DNA from: Mixophyes australis
Taxonomy: Eukaryota > Chordata > Amphibia > Anura > Limnodynastidae
Reading direction: 5' to 3'
Length of the DNA: 64,000 bases
NCBI GenBank assembly: GCA_036250195.1
Contig: JAVHZZ010000011.1
Location: forward strand, 58,656,919-58,720,918
Under the pieces are notes generated by a model. The model ran no database searches. It was not told where the DNA came from and saw only the letters and a list, made by a program, of their open reading frames with translations. Shown here piece after piece: positions 34,060-45,373 of the stretch (positions are counted from its first letter, which is position 1; each line of letters begins with the position of its first letter). A program made the translations under genes and the position numbers.

Positions 34060-35515
34060 TGTCACTCACCGGACTGTGAGTGCCATTTCCCGTGTGTTCA
34101 GGAACAGTGGCCGTCCGCCATCCTGAGGGTCTGCGCATGTGCAGCCCTTATCAAACCTTCAGTACCTGTTGCTTTTAATTGATTGGATGATCAGGCAACC
34201 CTCCCTATTTAAACCACCTGTGATCATTACCTGGTTGCCTGATCTTGGAGTCTCATTCTCCATGAGCCTCTGAAGGTGTTCCTGTGTTCCTCGTGTATTC
34301 AGCTCCTGCTGATTCCTGTTTACTGCTATTGTGGTTTCCAGACCACTTCAACTCTCCTGTGTTCCTCGTGCCTGCACTCAGCTGATTCCTATCTGCTATT
34401 ACTACCGGACTCCTGTTCGTTTCAACTCTCCTGTGTTCATCGTGCCTGCACTCAGCTGATTCCTATCCGCTGCCTCCGTTACTACTACAGAGTTCCTGAT
34501 CGTCTCTACTCTCCTGGGTTTATCGTGTCAGCTCTCCGCTGCCTCCGTTACTACTACAGAGTTCCTGATCGTCTCAACGCTCCTGTGTTTATCGTGTCAG
34601 CTCTCCGCTGCCTCCATTACTACTACAGGGTTCCAGACCGCCTCTACTCTCCCGTGTTCAGCGTGCCTTCTCTCCGCTGCCTCCACCACTACTACTGGAT
34701 ACCAGACAGCCTCAACTCTCCCGTGTTCTTCATGTTTCCAGTTCCACTTACTACTGCTTCCTGAGTATTGCTTCGTTGATTCTGGATTACCTGCCGTGCG
34801 CTGCACCAACCTGATTACCGCTTCCACCCTCCAGTGGTCTCTCCTCCTGCCGGCCTTCAGCCGTTCAGGTATCCCTGCACGTCTTTCTGACAGCCTACTC
34901 TCCTGAACTGCGGTATGCATACTTTCCATTGACTTTGCTTTTGTATTGCATATCCATCTGGACTGAGTTGTGTTCTCCTCCGGAGCCTCCTATCCACTGA
35001 AGCTATTGTTACTACTGACTTTGTTTCCTATTGTCTGGATAGCTATTGTGACTCTGTATACTTCAAGCAGTGCTTGTCAGTTATCGTTGTATTGTGGATA
35101 TCATCGTGGGATCAAGTTCTGTGTGCCCCGTGTATACTCTGCTTTACATTCATCTCCTCATGCCCCTCCTCACATATATATAGCAGTGGTACAACTTGCT
35201 GACGCAGACCACTGACTCCTGTTCCCTGTGACACCAGTTTCAAGTATCCTCTCACATAAGCAGTGGTACAACTTGCTATACGCAGACCACTGACTTTCCT
35301 CACGTTTCCTTGTCCATCTGGTTCCTCGTGTACATTCATCTACTCATTACCAGTTGCTGCTAGTCATAGACTTTCCTCGAGCATTCTCTCACCATCTGCT
35401 GTTTCTCCTGTTCCGTTGTCAACCTGCTACCAGAGAACCATAGTACCAACTATATTACTCTGGTAAGTCCATCATCTGGTGATATCCTGAGCAAAGACTC
35501 CTAGTGCCCGTGACA
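34060..35515 (+). mobile_element. Solo LTR of gypsy-2-related family (1,456 bp)
   Basis: It begins TGTCACTCACCGGAC and ends GTGCCCGTGACA like the gypsy-2 LTRs, and a perfect 5-bp duplication GGTGG flanks it (34055-34059 and 35516-35520). The interior holds tandem repeats of about 65-80 bases rich in CTCCTGTGTT, and two copies of the AGCAGTGGTACAACTTGC motif. Long open frames inside are by-products of these repeats. Confidence 0.92.
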
Positions 35516-36529
35516 GGTGGGAACTTCCTGTAGAGTGAGCAGGTAAGTTCTTTGTCTCACGAGATTGCCAAATTTTGTGATACTTAGAGCTTCTCGGCTT
35601 GCTCTGCAGGCTGTGTCCTGTCCGGGAACTGGGAGCAGCTATCAGTTCCCTTCCCATAACTAGAGGTCGATTAAGGCTCAGGGGGCCCATGGCATTTAAG
35701 ACAGCAGGGATCCTATTATGTAACATGGTTATCATTTTAGACAAATACACAGGCAATACTGTGTGTACTATTGTTAGAAGCTCACAGCTCTGCCTTCACT
35801 AGCAGTACGTTGTGAAGTGCGACATACCTCCCAACTGTCATTGCAGTCGGACCAAATCCTAACTAAGTGAGACAGTCACCCAAATTCAAGACTGCCCCAC
35901 CAGATTCAGGACAGTTGGCAGACTGTCCTGCTCTCTCCTACCTGTCTTGGTTACTTTCACCACTTGTAGCAGCTGGTTTCTTTAGCTCAGTTCCTTCTTG
36001 TCTTGATCCTGGAATATTGGATGCCCTATTTTTTTTAAAAAAATGGGTACATGAGATTTAGAAAACTCCAACTAGCCCCGGTATTAAAACAATAGCACTC
36101 AAGTTTTATAATTAGGCCTCCCTCAAGTCCCCACAATAATAATATTCACATTTAATAAGTAGACCTATTTCCCTCCAACCAACCCCAACATTAAATTAAC
36201 ATTATTCCCATTTACTCAAAACATATTTCCCTCCCTCCAAACAGTCCCAGCAATAAATAAATTGCATTAAAATTTAATAAATATAGCCATTTTCCCCAAC
36301 CACCCCCGGCAATAAATAATTCATATTCACATTTAATAAATAGACCTTCTCCCCAAAATCAGCCCCATATTCAATTGATAGCCCTAAACCCCTGCACCAT
36401 TAAATAGCCTACCTCCCACACTGTATTAAGATCCTCCCTTCCCTCACATATTATATTAAAATACTAAATGCACACACGCTCACTATGTTAAAATACTGTG
36501 CATACACGCGCACACTATATTAAAATACT

Positions 36530-36788
36530 GCGCGCGCACTATAGGAACATGGCCCCACATGCACACTTGCACACTATAGGAACATGGCTCCACACGCACA
36601 CTATAGGAACATGGCCCCACGCGCACTCTATAGGAACATTGTCCCACGCACACTCTATAGGAACATTGCCCCACGCGCACATTATAGAAACATGGCCACA
36701 CACGCACACTATAGGAACATGGCCACACATGCACACTAGAGAAACATGGTGCCACACAGACAGACTGACACACACACATACACAGACT

Positions 36789-36821
<33 letters not shown>

Positions 36822-36860
36822 ACTGACTGAAAAACACACAGACAGAGACACACACTTACC
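36530..36860. repeat. Tandem array in hAT-A copy 2
   Basis: About eight units of roughly 30 bases with ACTATAGGAACATGGCC are followed by CACA-rich modules and a (CA)n run at 36790-36819. It lies where copy 1 has the ATTAGCC array but uses a different unit. Confidence 0.88.
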
Positions 36861-36892
36861 TTGTTACCCCCCCTGCCCACTGCTCGGCAGAC

Positions 36893-37002
36893 AGAGTTTC
36901 AGTGATGTGCGGCCAATCCCAGTAATCACATGGGACGCGCACCACGTGACAGGTGCCGTCCCATGTAATTAAAATCACATGGCTGCCCATCACTGAAACT
37001 CT
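36893..37002. repeat. Large hairpin near right end of hAT-A copy 2
   Basis: AGAGTTTCAGTGATG and its exact complement close an imperfect palindrome of 110 bases that includes CACATGG and CCATGTG. It is the counterpart of 21820-21923. Confidence 0.78.
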
Positions 37003-37754
37003 ATCCACTGAGCAGCAGCAGCCGCTGCTACTCGGGCGGGCGGGCATGGTGCCTCGCTGGATCGGCCCAACTAGCCATAAGCCCTTCTGGCATTTGCCAG
37101 AAGTGCCAGATCGCCAGTCCGGCCCTTTTTAGCCCCATACTACACACATTGACAGGAGGTTACTTTTGTAAGAAAGCTTTTGGGCTATCATACATCCCAT
37201 TGCAAATGTATTGTTGTATTACCATGATCAGACCACTTATTAAAATCAAGGAACATTCCTTTCACACGTTGCACTGTGCAAAAGCTTTTGATTTTAAGAC
37301 AGTTTCAGTTTGCCATATCTCATCATTAGGTTGCTTATTTAAATATTTCTAGCTTAAAAATGAAATATTCTTTTTTGTGCTTTTTGAGCAGAGATGGATC
37401 GACTAAACTATTTTACCTATTGAAAGCTCCCATCTGCCCATACGCCAGAGAAATCATTTGTCAACTTACAAAAGCAAGTCCATGACATCAGACAAGGAGA
37501 AACAGCTTTTGTACACCCAATACCTGTATTATCGTGAATATGTACAAATTTTACTTTTTTCTCCTAAAATATTGCTAGCAGGAGTGTCATTTGGGCCTTA
37601 AGTAATGCAGCACAGTTCTAACTTTCATGTTTTACATTTGTACATATTTTTCCTTTATATACATTTGTATTTACATGCAAATAAATATGTTTTCCATATA
37701 AAGTCAGCATGGATGGTGCAAACAAATTCCCAGAGAAAATCATAAAGGAGTCCT

Positions 37755-37945
37755 GGAGGTAAATGTATCATACCCCGGTTTTTTCAACTCGCCGGGAATC
37801 GGCGAGTTGACAGCTAAAATTTAAAGCGGCGCTGGCTTGTAAAGGCAAGTGCTGCCTTTACAAGCCAGCACCGCTTTAAATTTTAGCTGTCAACTCGCCG
37901 ATTTCCTGCGAGTTCCAAAAACCGGGGTATGATACATTTACCTCC
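37755..37945. mobile_element. Palindromic MITE-D (191 bp)
   Basis: The whole unit is one long inverted repeat: GGAGGTAAATGTATCATACC opens it and the complement closes it, and the internal TTTAAAGCGGCGCTGGC part also pairs. It is non-coding. I cannot fix a target duplication, so the superfamily is open. Confidence 0.8.
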
Positions 37946-37946
37946 T

Positions 37947-38133
37947 GGGGTTAAATGTATCAAGCTGCGAGTTTCTAGCGGGTTTGAAAAGTGAGGATGT
38001 TGCCTATAGCAACCAATCAGATTCTAGCTATCATTTTGTAGAATGTACTAAACTAGAATCTGACTGGTTGCTATAGGCAACATCTCAACTTTTCAAACGC
38101 GCCGGAAACTCGCAGTTTGATACAGTTACACCC
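37947..38133. mobile_element. Palindromic MITE-E (187 bp)
   Basis: GGGTTAAATGTATCAAGC and a diverged complement bracket an inverted repeat that includes GTTGCCTATAGCAACC and its pair. It starts within two bases of the end of MITE-D and has related terminal sequence (TAAATGTATCA), so the two belong to one broader family. Confidence 0.78.
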
Positions 38134-38421
38134 TGATCTCCTCCACCTGAGAGAAAAGAGATAAAAAAAATATTTTGCAGGGATTAAAAAACCCAATCCA
38201 ACCAGGATCTTTGCGCTTTCAAGCACTTTAGACTATCTTGTCTCAATGTAAGTCATTTTTATTTTACTTTTGGACACAGTATCAAGTGCATCATTGCAGT
38301 ATTCAGCAAGGAATGTTCTAATTCACCCATGACTCAAGGCTCCATTAAAGAAAATATGGTATTAGCTCTGTGCATCACCAAATCTGCACATTTATAAAAT
38401 ACCTTTAATGGCTCTTTGGAC
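38134..38421. other. No recognisable feature
   Basis: Short unassigned stretch between MITE-E and hAT-1 copy 2. Confidence 0.4.
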
Positions 38422-38517
38422 TAGACATGGTCACTGACCCCCGTGTTTTGGTTTTGTATTCGGTTTTGGATCTGTATTACCGTCGTGTTTTGGTTTTGGT
38501 TTTGCAAAACCGCCATT

Positions 38518-38855
38518 CATCATCATCATCATCATCAACATTTATTTATATAGCGCCAGCAAATTCCGTAGCGCTTTACAATTGGGAACAAACATTAATA
38601 AGACAATACTGGGTAATACATACAGACAGAGAGGTAAGAGAACCCTGCTCGAAAGCTTACAATCTATAGGACAATGGGAGTTGGAAACACAAGGGCATGT
38701 GCTACATCATATTGCACAATGGACCAGCCAGACTGCATAGGTAAAAGTACTGAGTGGGCTATGTGTGTTGCAATGTTGGTCAGAAGGTTGTTGTCTTGCG
38801 TTAGCAGTGTAGAGGATGGTAATAGGGAAATTAAGATGATGGTTGAGGTTAAGAT
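38518..38855 (-). mobile_element. L2-like LINE 3' fragment inserted in hAT-1 copy 2
   Basis: Minus-strand sequence includes GATTGTAAGC, GCGCTACGGAATTTGCTGG, CGCTATATAAATAAATG and a (GAT)n end, the usual 3' UTR and tail of frog L2-like LINEs. The uninterrupted sequence in hAT-1 copy 1 (CCGCCATT-GCGTG) gives the exact empty site. No coding part is included. Confidence 0.8.
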
Positions 38856-39599
38856 GCGTGTTTTGGTTTTGGTTTTGTTTGGTTTTGTTTTGCTATTTTG
38901 TTGGAAAATCAATGTTTTTGGGCCTAAAAGAACCAAATTTAGTGCTCCACCTGTTTCTTGGATAAGTAAGGTAATTGTAAAGCTAATAAATTATCCAAAA
39001 AACAGCTTAATTCCTGGTAGGTAGGCCTTCATTAATTCTACACACAAACCATATTGTCTTCCTCTCCATCTATGCATATTGGCAATGCAGCCATCATCTT
39101 TGGATGTATATTACACCCTACACTTATAGTTAAATATGTAAAGAAATGGACAAAGCCAGTTTGGTTTCTGTCTCTATAGGCCCCCCTCCACTTGTCGAAA
39201 ATACCCAAAAAAAACAGCCGTTATAGACTGTACACTATTAATTGAAATGGAGAAAACCAGTTTGGTTTCTGTCTCTATAGGCCCCCCCTCCACTTGTCGA
39301 AAATACAAAAAAATTCAGCCGTTATAGACTGTACAATATTAATTGAAATGGAGAAAGCCATTTTGGGGTCACTGTGTGTATGACACCCTACCCTTAAGGA
39401 TAAATTGCCCAAACAGTAGCCTTTCATGACGGTACGTGATATGGAAATGCCCCAAGTCCCTTTCCTCTTTGGGGGTAGATTGCACCCTAGACTTAAATAG
39501 AAAGTTTTAAAAAGATGTTATCGTCATCATCTTCAGCTTCATCCTTACCCTCATCAGTGTGTGTACGTCATCATCACAGACTATCAATTAATCGCCGCT

Positions 39600-40094
39600 T
39601 GAATCCGCCATTAGAGAACAGTCAGAGCTTGGATGTCTTTGATGGTGAAGGCCTTCCTCGTGGAAGATGTAGTTCATTTTTATAAACATCATTTTCTCCA
39701 CATTTTTTGGAAGTAACCTTCAAAGGCGATCACTGACTAAGTTCCCGGCTGTACTGAATTCTCATTCAGAGTACACACTGGAGGGTGGGCAGCTTAGGTA
39801 TTGCAAAGCAAGTTTGTACATGGGTTTCCAAATGGCCTGCTTTTCCTCCCAGTAAGGAAAGGGACTGTCTGACATTTCCATATCAATTACCTCTTGAAAA
39901 TAATCCTCCACCATCCTTTGCATGTTTATACTCGTATTGGATGGAGTTATGGGCAAGGTGAAACATTTTTTAGAAAAATCCTTCAAACCAGCCCAGATGT
40001 TAAATTGTTCTGGTCTGACCCCTGCGTCTTCCCTGCTTCTTTTTGGGAAATTTAATTTTTTACGAGCAGCAGCAGCTTGAGAACCAGCCTCCAC
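39600..40094 (-). pseudogene. hAT-1 transposase C-terminal part
   Basis: The open portion (40094-39762, 110 codons) ends YWEEKQAIWKPMYKLALQYLSCPPSSVYSE. After a TGA the frame continues FSTAGNLVSDRL, a second TGA, then RLLPKNVEKMMFIKMN. This is the hAT dimerisation domain, whose signature is L(A/S)xxYLS.P.(S/T)S..SER.FS..G...... Both stops stand where arginine codons (CGA) are expected, typical of CpG decay. Upstream the frame is cut by the rearrangement at about 40090. Confidence 0.85.
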
Positions 40095-40800
40095 AGCAAT
40101 CCATCACCATTTGATTGAGGGAGAAAGCAGGATTAGGTCACACTGGCTATACCAGCACAGGGACAGTGATTGATTGTATTCAACAGCATTGAAAACTTAA
40201 TACCAGATTGTTACAGCAGTAAGAGGAGAAGAGAGGAGGGTTTTTTGTTCAGTTTCTGGCACTCCAAGTGCTATTGGGGTGTCCCCCATTATTTTGCTGA
40301 AATTTACCTGGCAGTGAAAAAAGTATTATTTTGCATGACTGCAAAAAAATATATTTAGCACTTCCATTTGCTTTTGGGGTGTCCCCCATTCTTTTGCAGA
40401 AATTTATCTGGCTGTGAAAAAAGTACTATATTGCAGCCCTTTCATAGTAAATATATTTAGCACTTCCATTTGCTTTTGGGGTGTCCCCCATTTTTTTGCA
40501 GAAATTTATCTGGCTGTGAAAAAAAGTACTATATTGCAGCACTTTCATAGTAAATATATTTAGCACTTCCATTTGCTTTTGGGGTGTCCCCCATTTTTTT
40601 GCAGAAATTTATCTGGCTGTGAAAAAAAGTACTATATTGCAGCACTTTCATAATAAATATATTTAGCACTTCCATTTGCTTTTGTGGTGTCCCCCATTCT
40701 TTTGCAGAAATTTATCTGGCTGTGAAAAAAGTACTATTGTGCATCACTGTAAAAAAAATATATTTAGCACTTCCATTTGCTTTTGGGGTGTCCCCCAAAT
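40087..40800 (+). mobile_element. hAT-1 copy 3 (left-half fragment) with ~104-bp array
   Basis: From CCTCCACAGCAATCCATC the sequence follows the leader of hAT-1 copy 1 (2677 onward) in the plus orientation, then enters six units of about 104 bases with TTTGCTTTTGGGGTGTCCCCC. It stops inside a unit near 40797. Neither terminus is present. It adjoins the inverted right-half fragment head-to-head. Confidence 0.8.
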
Positions 40801-41231
40801 CATTAACACATGTTGTTAAATTAACCCTATACCTACAGTGCATAGGTCTCAGACAGTGATCATTATAACACAAACACTTGTTGTAAAAAAGGAATCAGCA
40901 TCTACAAGTATTCAGTGATGCGATCTTTAGCATTTTGACAGCCATTAGTGTCTTATAATCTTAACCATTAATATATATGAAAGATAAAGAGGAATACAGA
41001 GACATGATATTCAAAGATAAATAAAATAGATATAAATAGATAAATGTGTGTATGTAAATACACACACACATACCCTTAAACAGCCTAACAGATAAGATAT
41101 ATGGATGCACACACATCAAGTGTGTATAACCCTAAGATCTAGACGTATAATATATATCAAAGAGCAACTGTAAACAATAAACAGTAACAAAGATTATACT
41201 AGAAAGTATATACAGATATAATCAAACCATT

Positions 41232-41567
41232 TTAGACTATTTCATTAAGTTCCAATGTTTCATATAGACCCGTAGGAGATAATGTATCGAGAAGATATAT
41301 CCGAAAAACCTCTTGTTTACAAAGTTTCTTATAACAATCACCTCCCCTAGCTGTGGATTTGATAAGTTCTAAACCTGTGATGGATAAACCATCAGGATTA
41401 CAAATATGTCTAGTACAGAAATGTCTAGATACACTATGGGACATCAGTCCTTTTAGAAAGTTCCTTCTGTGTTCATTAAACCGTAATTTCAATTTTCTGG
41501 TGGTCCGACCAACATAATAAAGATTGCAACTGCACTTGAGGAGGTAAATAACATAGACGAGTTGCAA
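41232..41567 (-). pseudogene. PLE-2 GIY-YIG endonuclease domain
   Basis: VYVIYLLKCSCNLYYVGRT followed by R...R..EH is the GIY-YIG nuclease signature as found at the C terminus of Penelope-like RTs, with the catalytic arginine and glutamate-region residues present. The frame ends at 41232. It is joined to the preceding part by a one-base shift near 41560. The nuclease makes the target nick for retrotransposition. Confidence 0.85.
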
Positions 41568-42476
41568 TTAATAAAGCCACGTATATTATATGTCCTATCC
41601 TTATCTTTGGTTTCCACAGAATGCACTTTGTTCTGGATATAATTGCAAGTAATACAGCGTGAGCTACCACATTTATAAGAGCCGTCTGGAACAGATTGAA
41701 ACCAAGTGCGGTCTGTATTATCAAGATATACTCTCATATCTAGCATTGGATCCCCACGTGGTCCAGTGATACATGGTTTTTTATCCTGTAATTTTCTACC
41801 TGAAGTCGAAGATTTTAAAAAACTGGGTGCCAACATATTCTTTAAATTACTAGCTTTCTTGAAAACAACAATTGGATTTGTAGGTAAAAGTGATTTTAGT
41901 ATGGGGTCCTGTTTCAAGATAGAATACTTGGAACGGACAATCTTCTGTATAACCGTAGATGCTTTGTTAAATTTCGAGATGAATGCCCATTGTAAATGAT
42001 TATTGTAATTTATATTCTGAGTATTAGTTTTTCCACTCTTGTATTTATCATTACTATTTGTTATATAAATCCCATTTGTAGTACATAAATTATCTTTATT
42101 AGGAATCAATACATTTTCCCTATCAATACTTAGTATCTCTTTAAATGCTTGATGTACCAAAGACAAAGGATACTACTGATCTAGAAAGTTTTGTCTCATG
42201 ATATCAGCTTGTGGAAAAAAGGCATCATCATTAGAATAATTACGACGTAGGCACATAAATTGCTCCTTAGGAATGTTTTTTTTCCACTTACGGTAATGGG
42301 CGCTGGAAAAGTGTAAGTAATTATTACAATCAACTTGCTTAAAGTAAGTAGAGGTAGAAATAGAACCATCTGTAACCGCGAGAGTCAAATCAAGAAAATC
42401 AATACTAGTTTTATGATATTTGTATGTAAATCTGAGATGGTAATCATTAAAATTCAGATAATCTACAAAAGCTTTG
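41489..42476 (-). pseudogene. PLE-2 RT C-terminal part and linker
   Basis: From the LTR insertion site the frame reads FVDYLN, then SIDFLDLTL, the motif after the RT active site (NFLD in relatives), continuing to an in-frame TAG at 42173-42175. Beyond it the frame remains open (41489-42166) and carries the linker with CGSSRCITCNY, the cysteine motif that precedes GIY-YIG in these elements. Confidence 0.8.
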
Positions 42477-44325
42477 TGTCACGGGCACTAGGAGTCTTTA
42501 CCCAGGTATCACCAGATGATGGACTTACCAGAGCAGTATAGTTGGTATTATGGTACTCTGGTAGCGGGGTGATCACGGAACAGGAGACAGCAGATGGTAA
42601 GAGAATGCTTGAGGAAAGTCTATGTCTAGCAGCACAGGTAATAGGTGGATAACTGTACACGAGGAACTCGATGGACAAGGAAACGTGAGGGTAGTCAGTG
42701 GTCTGCGGATAGCAAGTTGTACCACTGCTATAGTGAAGGGATGTCCAGAAGTAACTAGGAGGTGATGAGAGTCAGCGGTCTGCGTATAGCAAGTTGTACC
42801 GCTGTCTGGGTGAATGAATGGAATCCAGGTGAAGGTATCAGGGGAGTCAGTGGTCTGCGTTAGCAAGTTGTACCACTGCTATGTGAAAGGATACTGAAAA
42901 CAGGTGACTCAGGGAACAGGGAACAATGGTCTGCCTCTAGCAAGTTGTACCACTGAAGTATATAAGTGAGGAGGAGCATGGGGAGATAAATGCAATGCAG
43001 AGTATACACGAGCAAACTGAACTTGATCCCACGATGATAGGCACACAATAATAATAACTGAGCAGCACTGCACAAATATACCATGTCACAAGAACTATCC
43101 ACGCTACAAGGAACACAGTCAACTGATGGCAATAGTCTCAGTGGATAGGAAACTCCGGAGGAGAACAACTCAGTCCCGCAAGATATGCAATACACCAGCA
43201 CAGTCAATGAGAAGTATGCATACCGTGGTTCAGGAGAGCAGGCTGTCAGAGACAGGTGCCGGGATACCTGAATGGCTGGAGGCCGGCAGGAATGCGAAGT
43301 CCCAGGAGGGTGGAAGCGGTAACCAAGTAGGTGCAGCGCACGGTAGGTAGATCAGCGAGGAATGAAACAATACTCAGGAAGCAGTAGTACATAGAACTGG
43401 AACCCCTGGAGAATACGGGAGAGTTGAGGCGGTCTAGCTGAGATGAAAGCAGCGGGGCGTTGATCCAATGCAGACAGGCGAGATGACACAAGCAGGAACA
43501 TTGTAGAACACGGAGACAGCGGATCGGCTGGCTGCAGACACGATGAGCAATGGAGAGTTGCGATGAGCCGGATACTGCAGAAACCCGGAGGCAGCGGATA
43601 GGAATCAGCTGGTGCAGTCACGATGAAACACGGGAGAGTTGAAGTGATCTGGAAACTGTAGAAGCACGGAGGCAGCGGATAGGAATCAGCTGGTGCAGTC
43701 ACGATGAAACACAGGAGAGTTGAAGTCGTCTGGAAACTGTAGAAGCACGGAGGCAGCGGATAGGAATCAGCTGGTGCAGTCACGATGAAACACAGGAGAG
43801 TTGAAGTTGTCTGGAAACTGTAGAAGCACGGAGGCAGTGGATAGGAATCAGCTGGTGCAGTCACGAGGAAACACAGGAGAGTTGAAGTGGTCTGGAAACT
43901 GTAGAAACACGGAGGCAGCGGATAGGAATCAGCTGGTGCAGTCACGAGGAAACACAGGAGAGTTGAAGTGGTCTGGAAACTGTAGAAACACGGAGGCAGC
44001 GGATAGGAATCAGCTGGTGCAGTCACGAGGAAACACAGGAGAGTTGAAGTGGTTTGGAAACCACAAACGAACAACAGGAATCAGCAGGAGCTGAATACAC
44101 AAGGAAACACCTTCAGAGACTCATGGGGAATGAGACTCCAAGATCAGGCAACGAGGTATTGACCACAGGTGCTTTAAATAGGGAGTGTTGCCTGATCAGC
44201 CAATTAACTAAAAGGAACATGTACTGAAGGTTTGAAAGGGCTGCACATGCGCAGACCCTCAGGATGGTGGACGGCCACGGTTCCTAAACACACGAGAAGT
44301 AGCACTCACCGTCCGGTGAGTGACA
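42477..44325 (-). mobile_element. Solo LTR of gypsy-2-related family (1,849 bp)
   Basis: It begins TGTCACGGGCACTAGG and ends CGGTGAGTGACA on the plus strand, the reverse of the gypsy-2 LTR. A perfect 5-bp duplication CTTTG (42472-42476 and 44326-44330) flanks it. Its extra length over the 1,448-bp LTRs is mostly due to 81-bp tandem repeats. It sits inside the RT gene of PLE-2. Confidence 0.93.
43560..44060 (-). repeat. 81-bp tandem repeats in the solo LTR
   Basis: Six to seven units with CGGAGGCAGCGGATAGG recur at 81-base spacing (about 43586, 43667, 43748, 43829, 43910, 43991). Because 81 is a multiple of three, the minus strand keeps a 240-codon open frame of repeated FQTTSTLLCF; I regard this as a by-product. 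Confidence 0.93.
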
Positions 44326-45113
44326 CTTTGGCACGTGTTTCGTCTCCCTTCCAAATAAAAAACAAATCATCTATATAACGACCATAGAGGACAAGGTCCG
44401 CCTCGAACTCACCAGCCCACACACGGGACTCCTCAAATGCTCCCACGTACAGGTTGGCGTAGCTCGGGGTGAAGCGCCTCCCCATGGCCGTCACATTAAA
44501 TTTGTAGATAATTATTGCCTTCAAACAAAAAATAATTATGTGACAAAATAAATGATATAGAATCTAAAAGAAAATTCTGGTGATTAACAGGAAGAGTATC
44601 ATCCTGATTTAATATTCCTTTAATTATTTCAACTCCCTTAATGTGAGGTATATTTGTGTATAAGGATTCCACATCCATGGTCAAAAAAGCAAATTCCTCA
44701 TTCCAAGGAATATTTTCTTGAGAAGACTTAACAGATGTGTGGAATCACGAATGTGAGATTTTAAACGAGTCACCAAAGACTGTAAATAAAAATCAACATA
44801 ACTAGATAAATTCACCGTGAGATAACTGTTTGTGAATTTTTGGCAAATGGTAATATACTGGTGTAATAGGATAAGTGACAAAAAGAATATCAAATTAATT
44901 TTTTGAGATAACATCTTCAGCCAAGGCTGAATCAAGATGATCCTTCAATTGATATTTATATAATTCACTAGGGTTGGATGCTAGCTTCTTATAAAACACA
45001 CCATTATTTAATTGTCTATAGGCTTCTTTCTGATAGTCAACCAAATCTTGTATAACAACCCCACCCCCCCTATCTGCGTTCTTAATAATAATTGAGGGGT
45101 CTTGTTGTAACAT
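44326..45113 (-). pseudogene. PLE-2 RT N-terminal and catalytic part
   Basis: Segments in three frames give KNADRGGGVVIQD (the DKGG motif), DVESLYTNIPH, then MGRRFTPSYANLYVG and GRYIDDLFFIWKGDE. These are the ordered RT motifs of Penelope-like elements, including the catalytic YIDD. At least two frameshifts lie between 44680 and 44935. Upstream of 45113 the N-terminal region has decayed beyond recognition. Confidence 0.82.
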
Positions 45114-45373
45114 TTTAAGAGCCTCTTGTTCCTGAAATTACAAATTAGTACATCTCCTTTTATTTTTATTCATTTTGTAACATAAATCTCTAAACTGTTC
45201 CATAGTAACTTTATAAAAACAGTCCATCTGTGGACTTTTCATATGCAACGGAAAAAAAATCAGATTTTAATTTGAATTTTGACCCAATAAAAGTGCTATG
45301 TTGATTAATGTCAAATATCATAGTTGATGAATCCTCAGGTGGATAGGAAAGTGACCTTAATTCATCCAGATTA

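Larger units (their letters stand above)
33775..37126. mobile_element. hAT-A copy 2, interrupted
   Basis: The left end TAGGGCAGGACTGG and right end CCAGTCCGGCCCT match hAT-A copy 1. Flanking octamers TTTTAACC and TTTTAGCC agree at seven positions, with a one-base ambiguity at the end. It is split by a solo LTR (34060-35515). The block at 35820-35940, the array at 36530-36860 and a hairpin at 36893-37002 parallel copy 1. No transposase remains. A short CAGGGGAGGGCTGGCAA just before it (33704) may be the end of yet another hAT element. Confidence 0.78.
38422..40094 (-). mobile_element. hAT-1 copy 2, right half, inverted
   Basis: TAGACATGG at 38422 and the following GTTTTGG-rich sequence are the right end of hAT-1 in reverse. 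Going inward come the L2 insertion, the counterpart of 6130-6540, two ~95-bp repeats (39150-39370) and a hAT dimerisation domain. At about 40090 the element is joined to a left-half fragment in the opposite orientation, so the left terminus belonging to this copy is missing. Confidence 0.8.
40801..45373 (-). mobile_element. PLE-2: broken Penelope-like element
   Basis: Minus-strand fragments give reverse transcriptase with YIDDLFFIW and a C-terminal GIY-YIG endonuclease in the order of canonical (EN+) Penelope-like elements. A solo LTR (42477-44325) splits the RT. Stops and shifts are numerous, and repeat R cuts it off at its 5' side. The right limit is approximate and the left limit is set only by the hAT fragment. 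Confidence 0.78.

Noticed and set aside
34276..34764. 162-codon open frame, possible secreted protein
   Set aside because: It lies in a solo LTR and consists of LTR tandem repeats; no conserved domain.
43352..44074. 240-codon repetitive protein
   Set aside because: Explained by an 81-bp (multiple of three) DNA repeat in the LTR; composition reflects the repeat.
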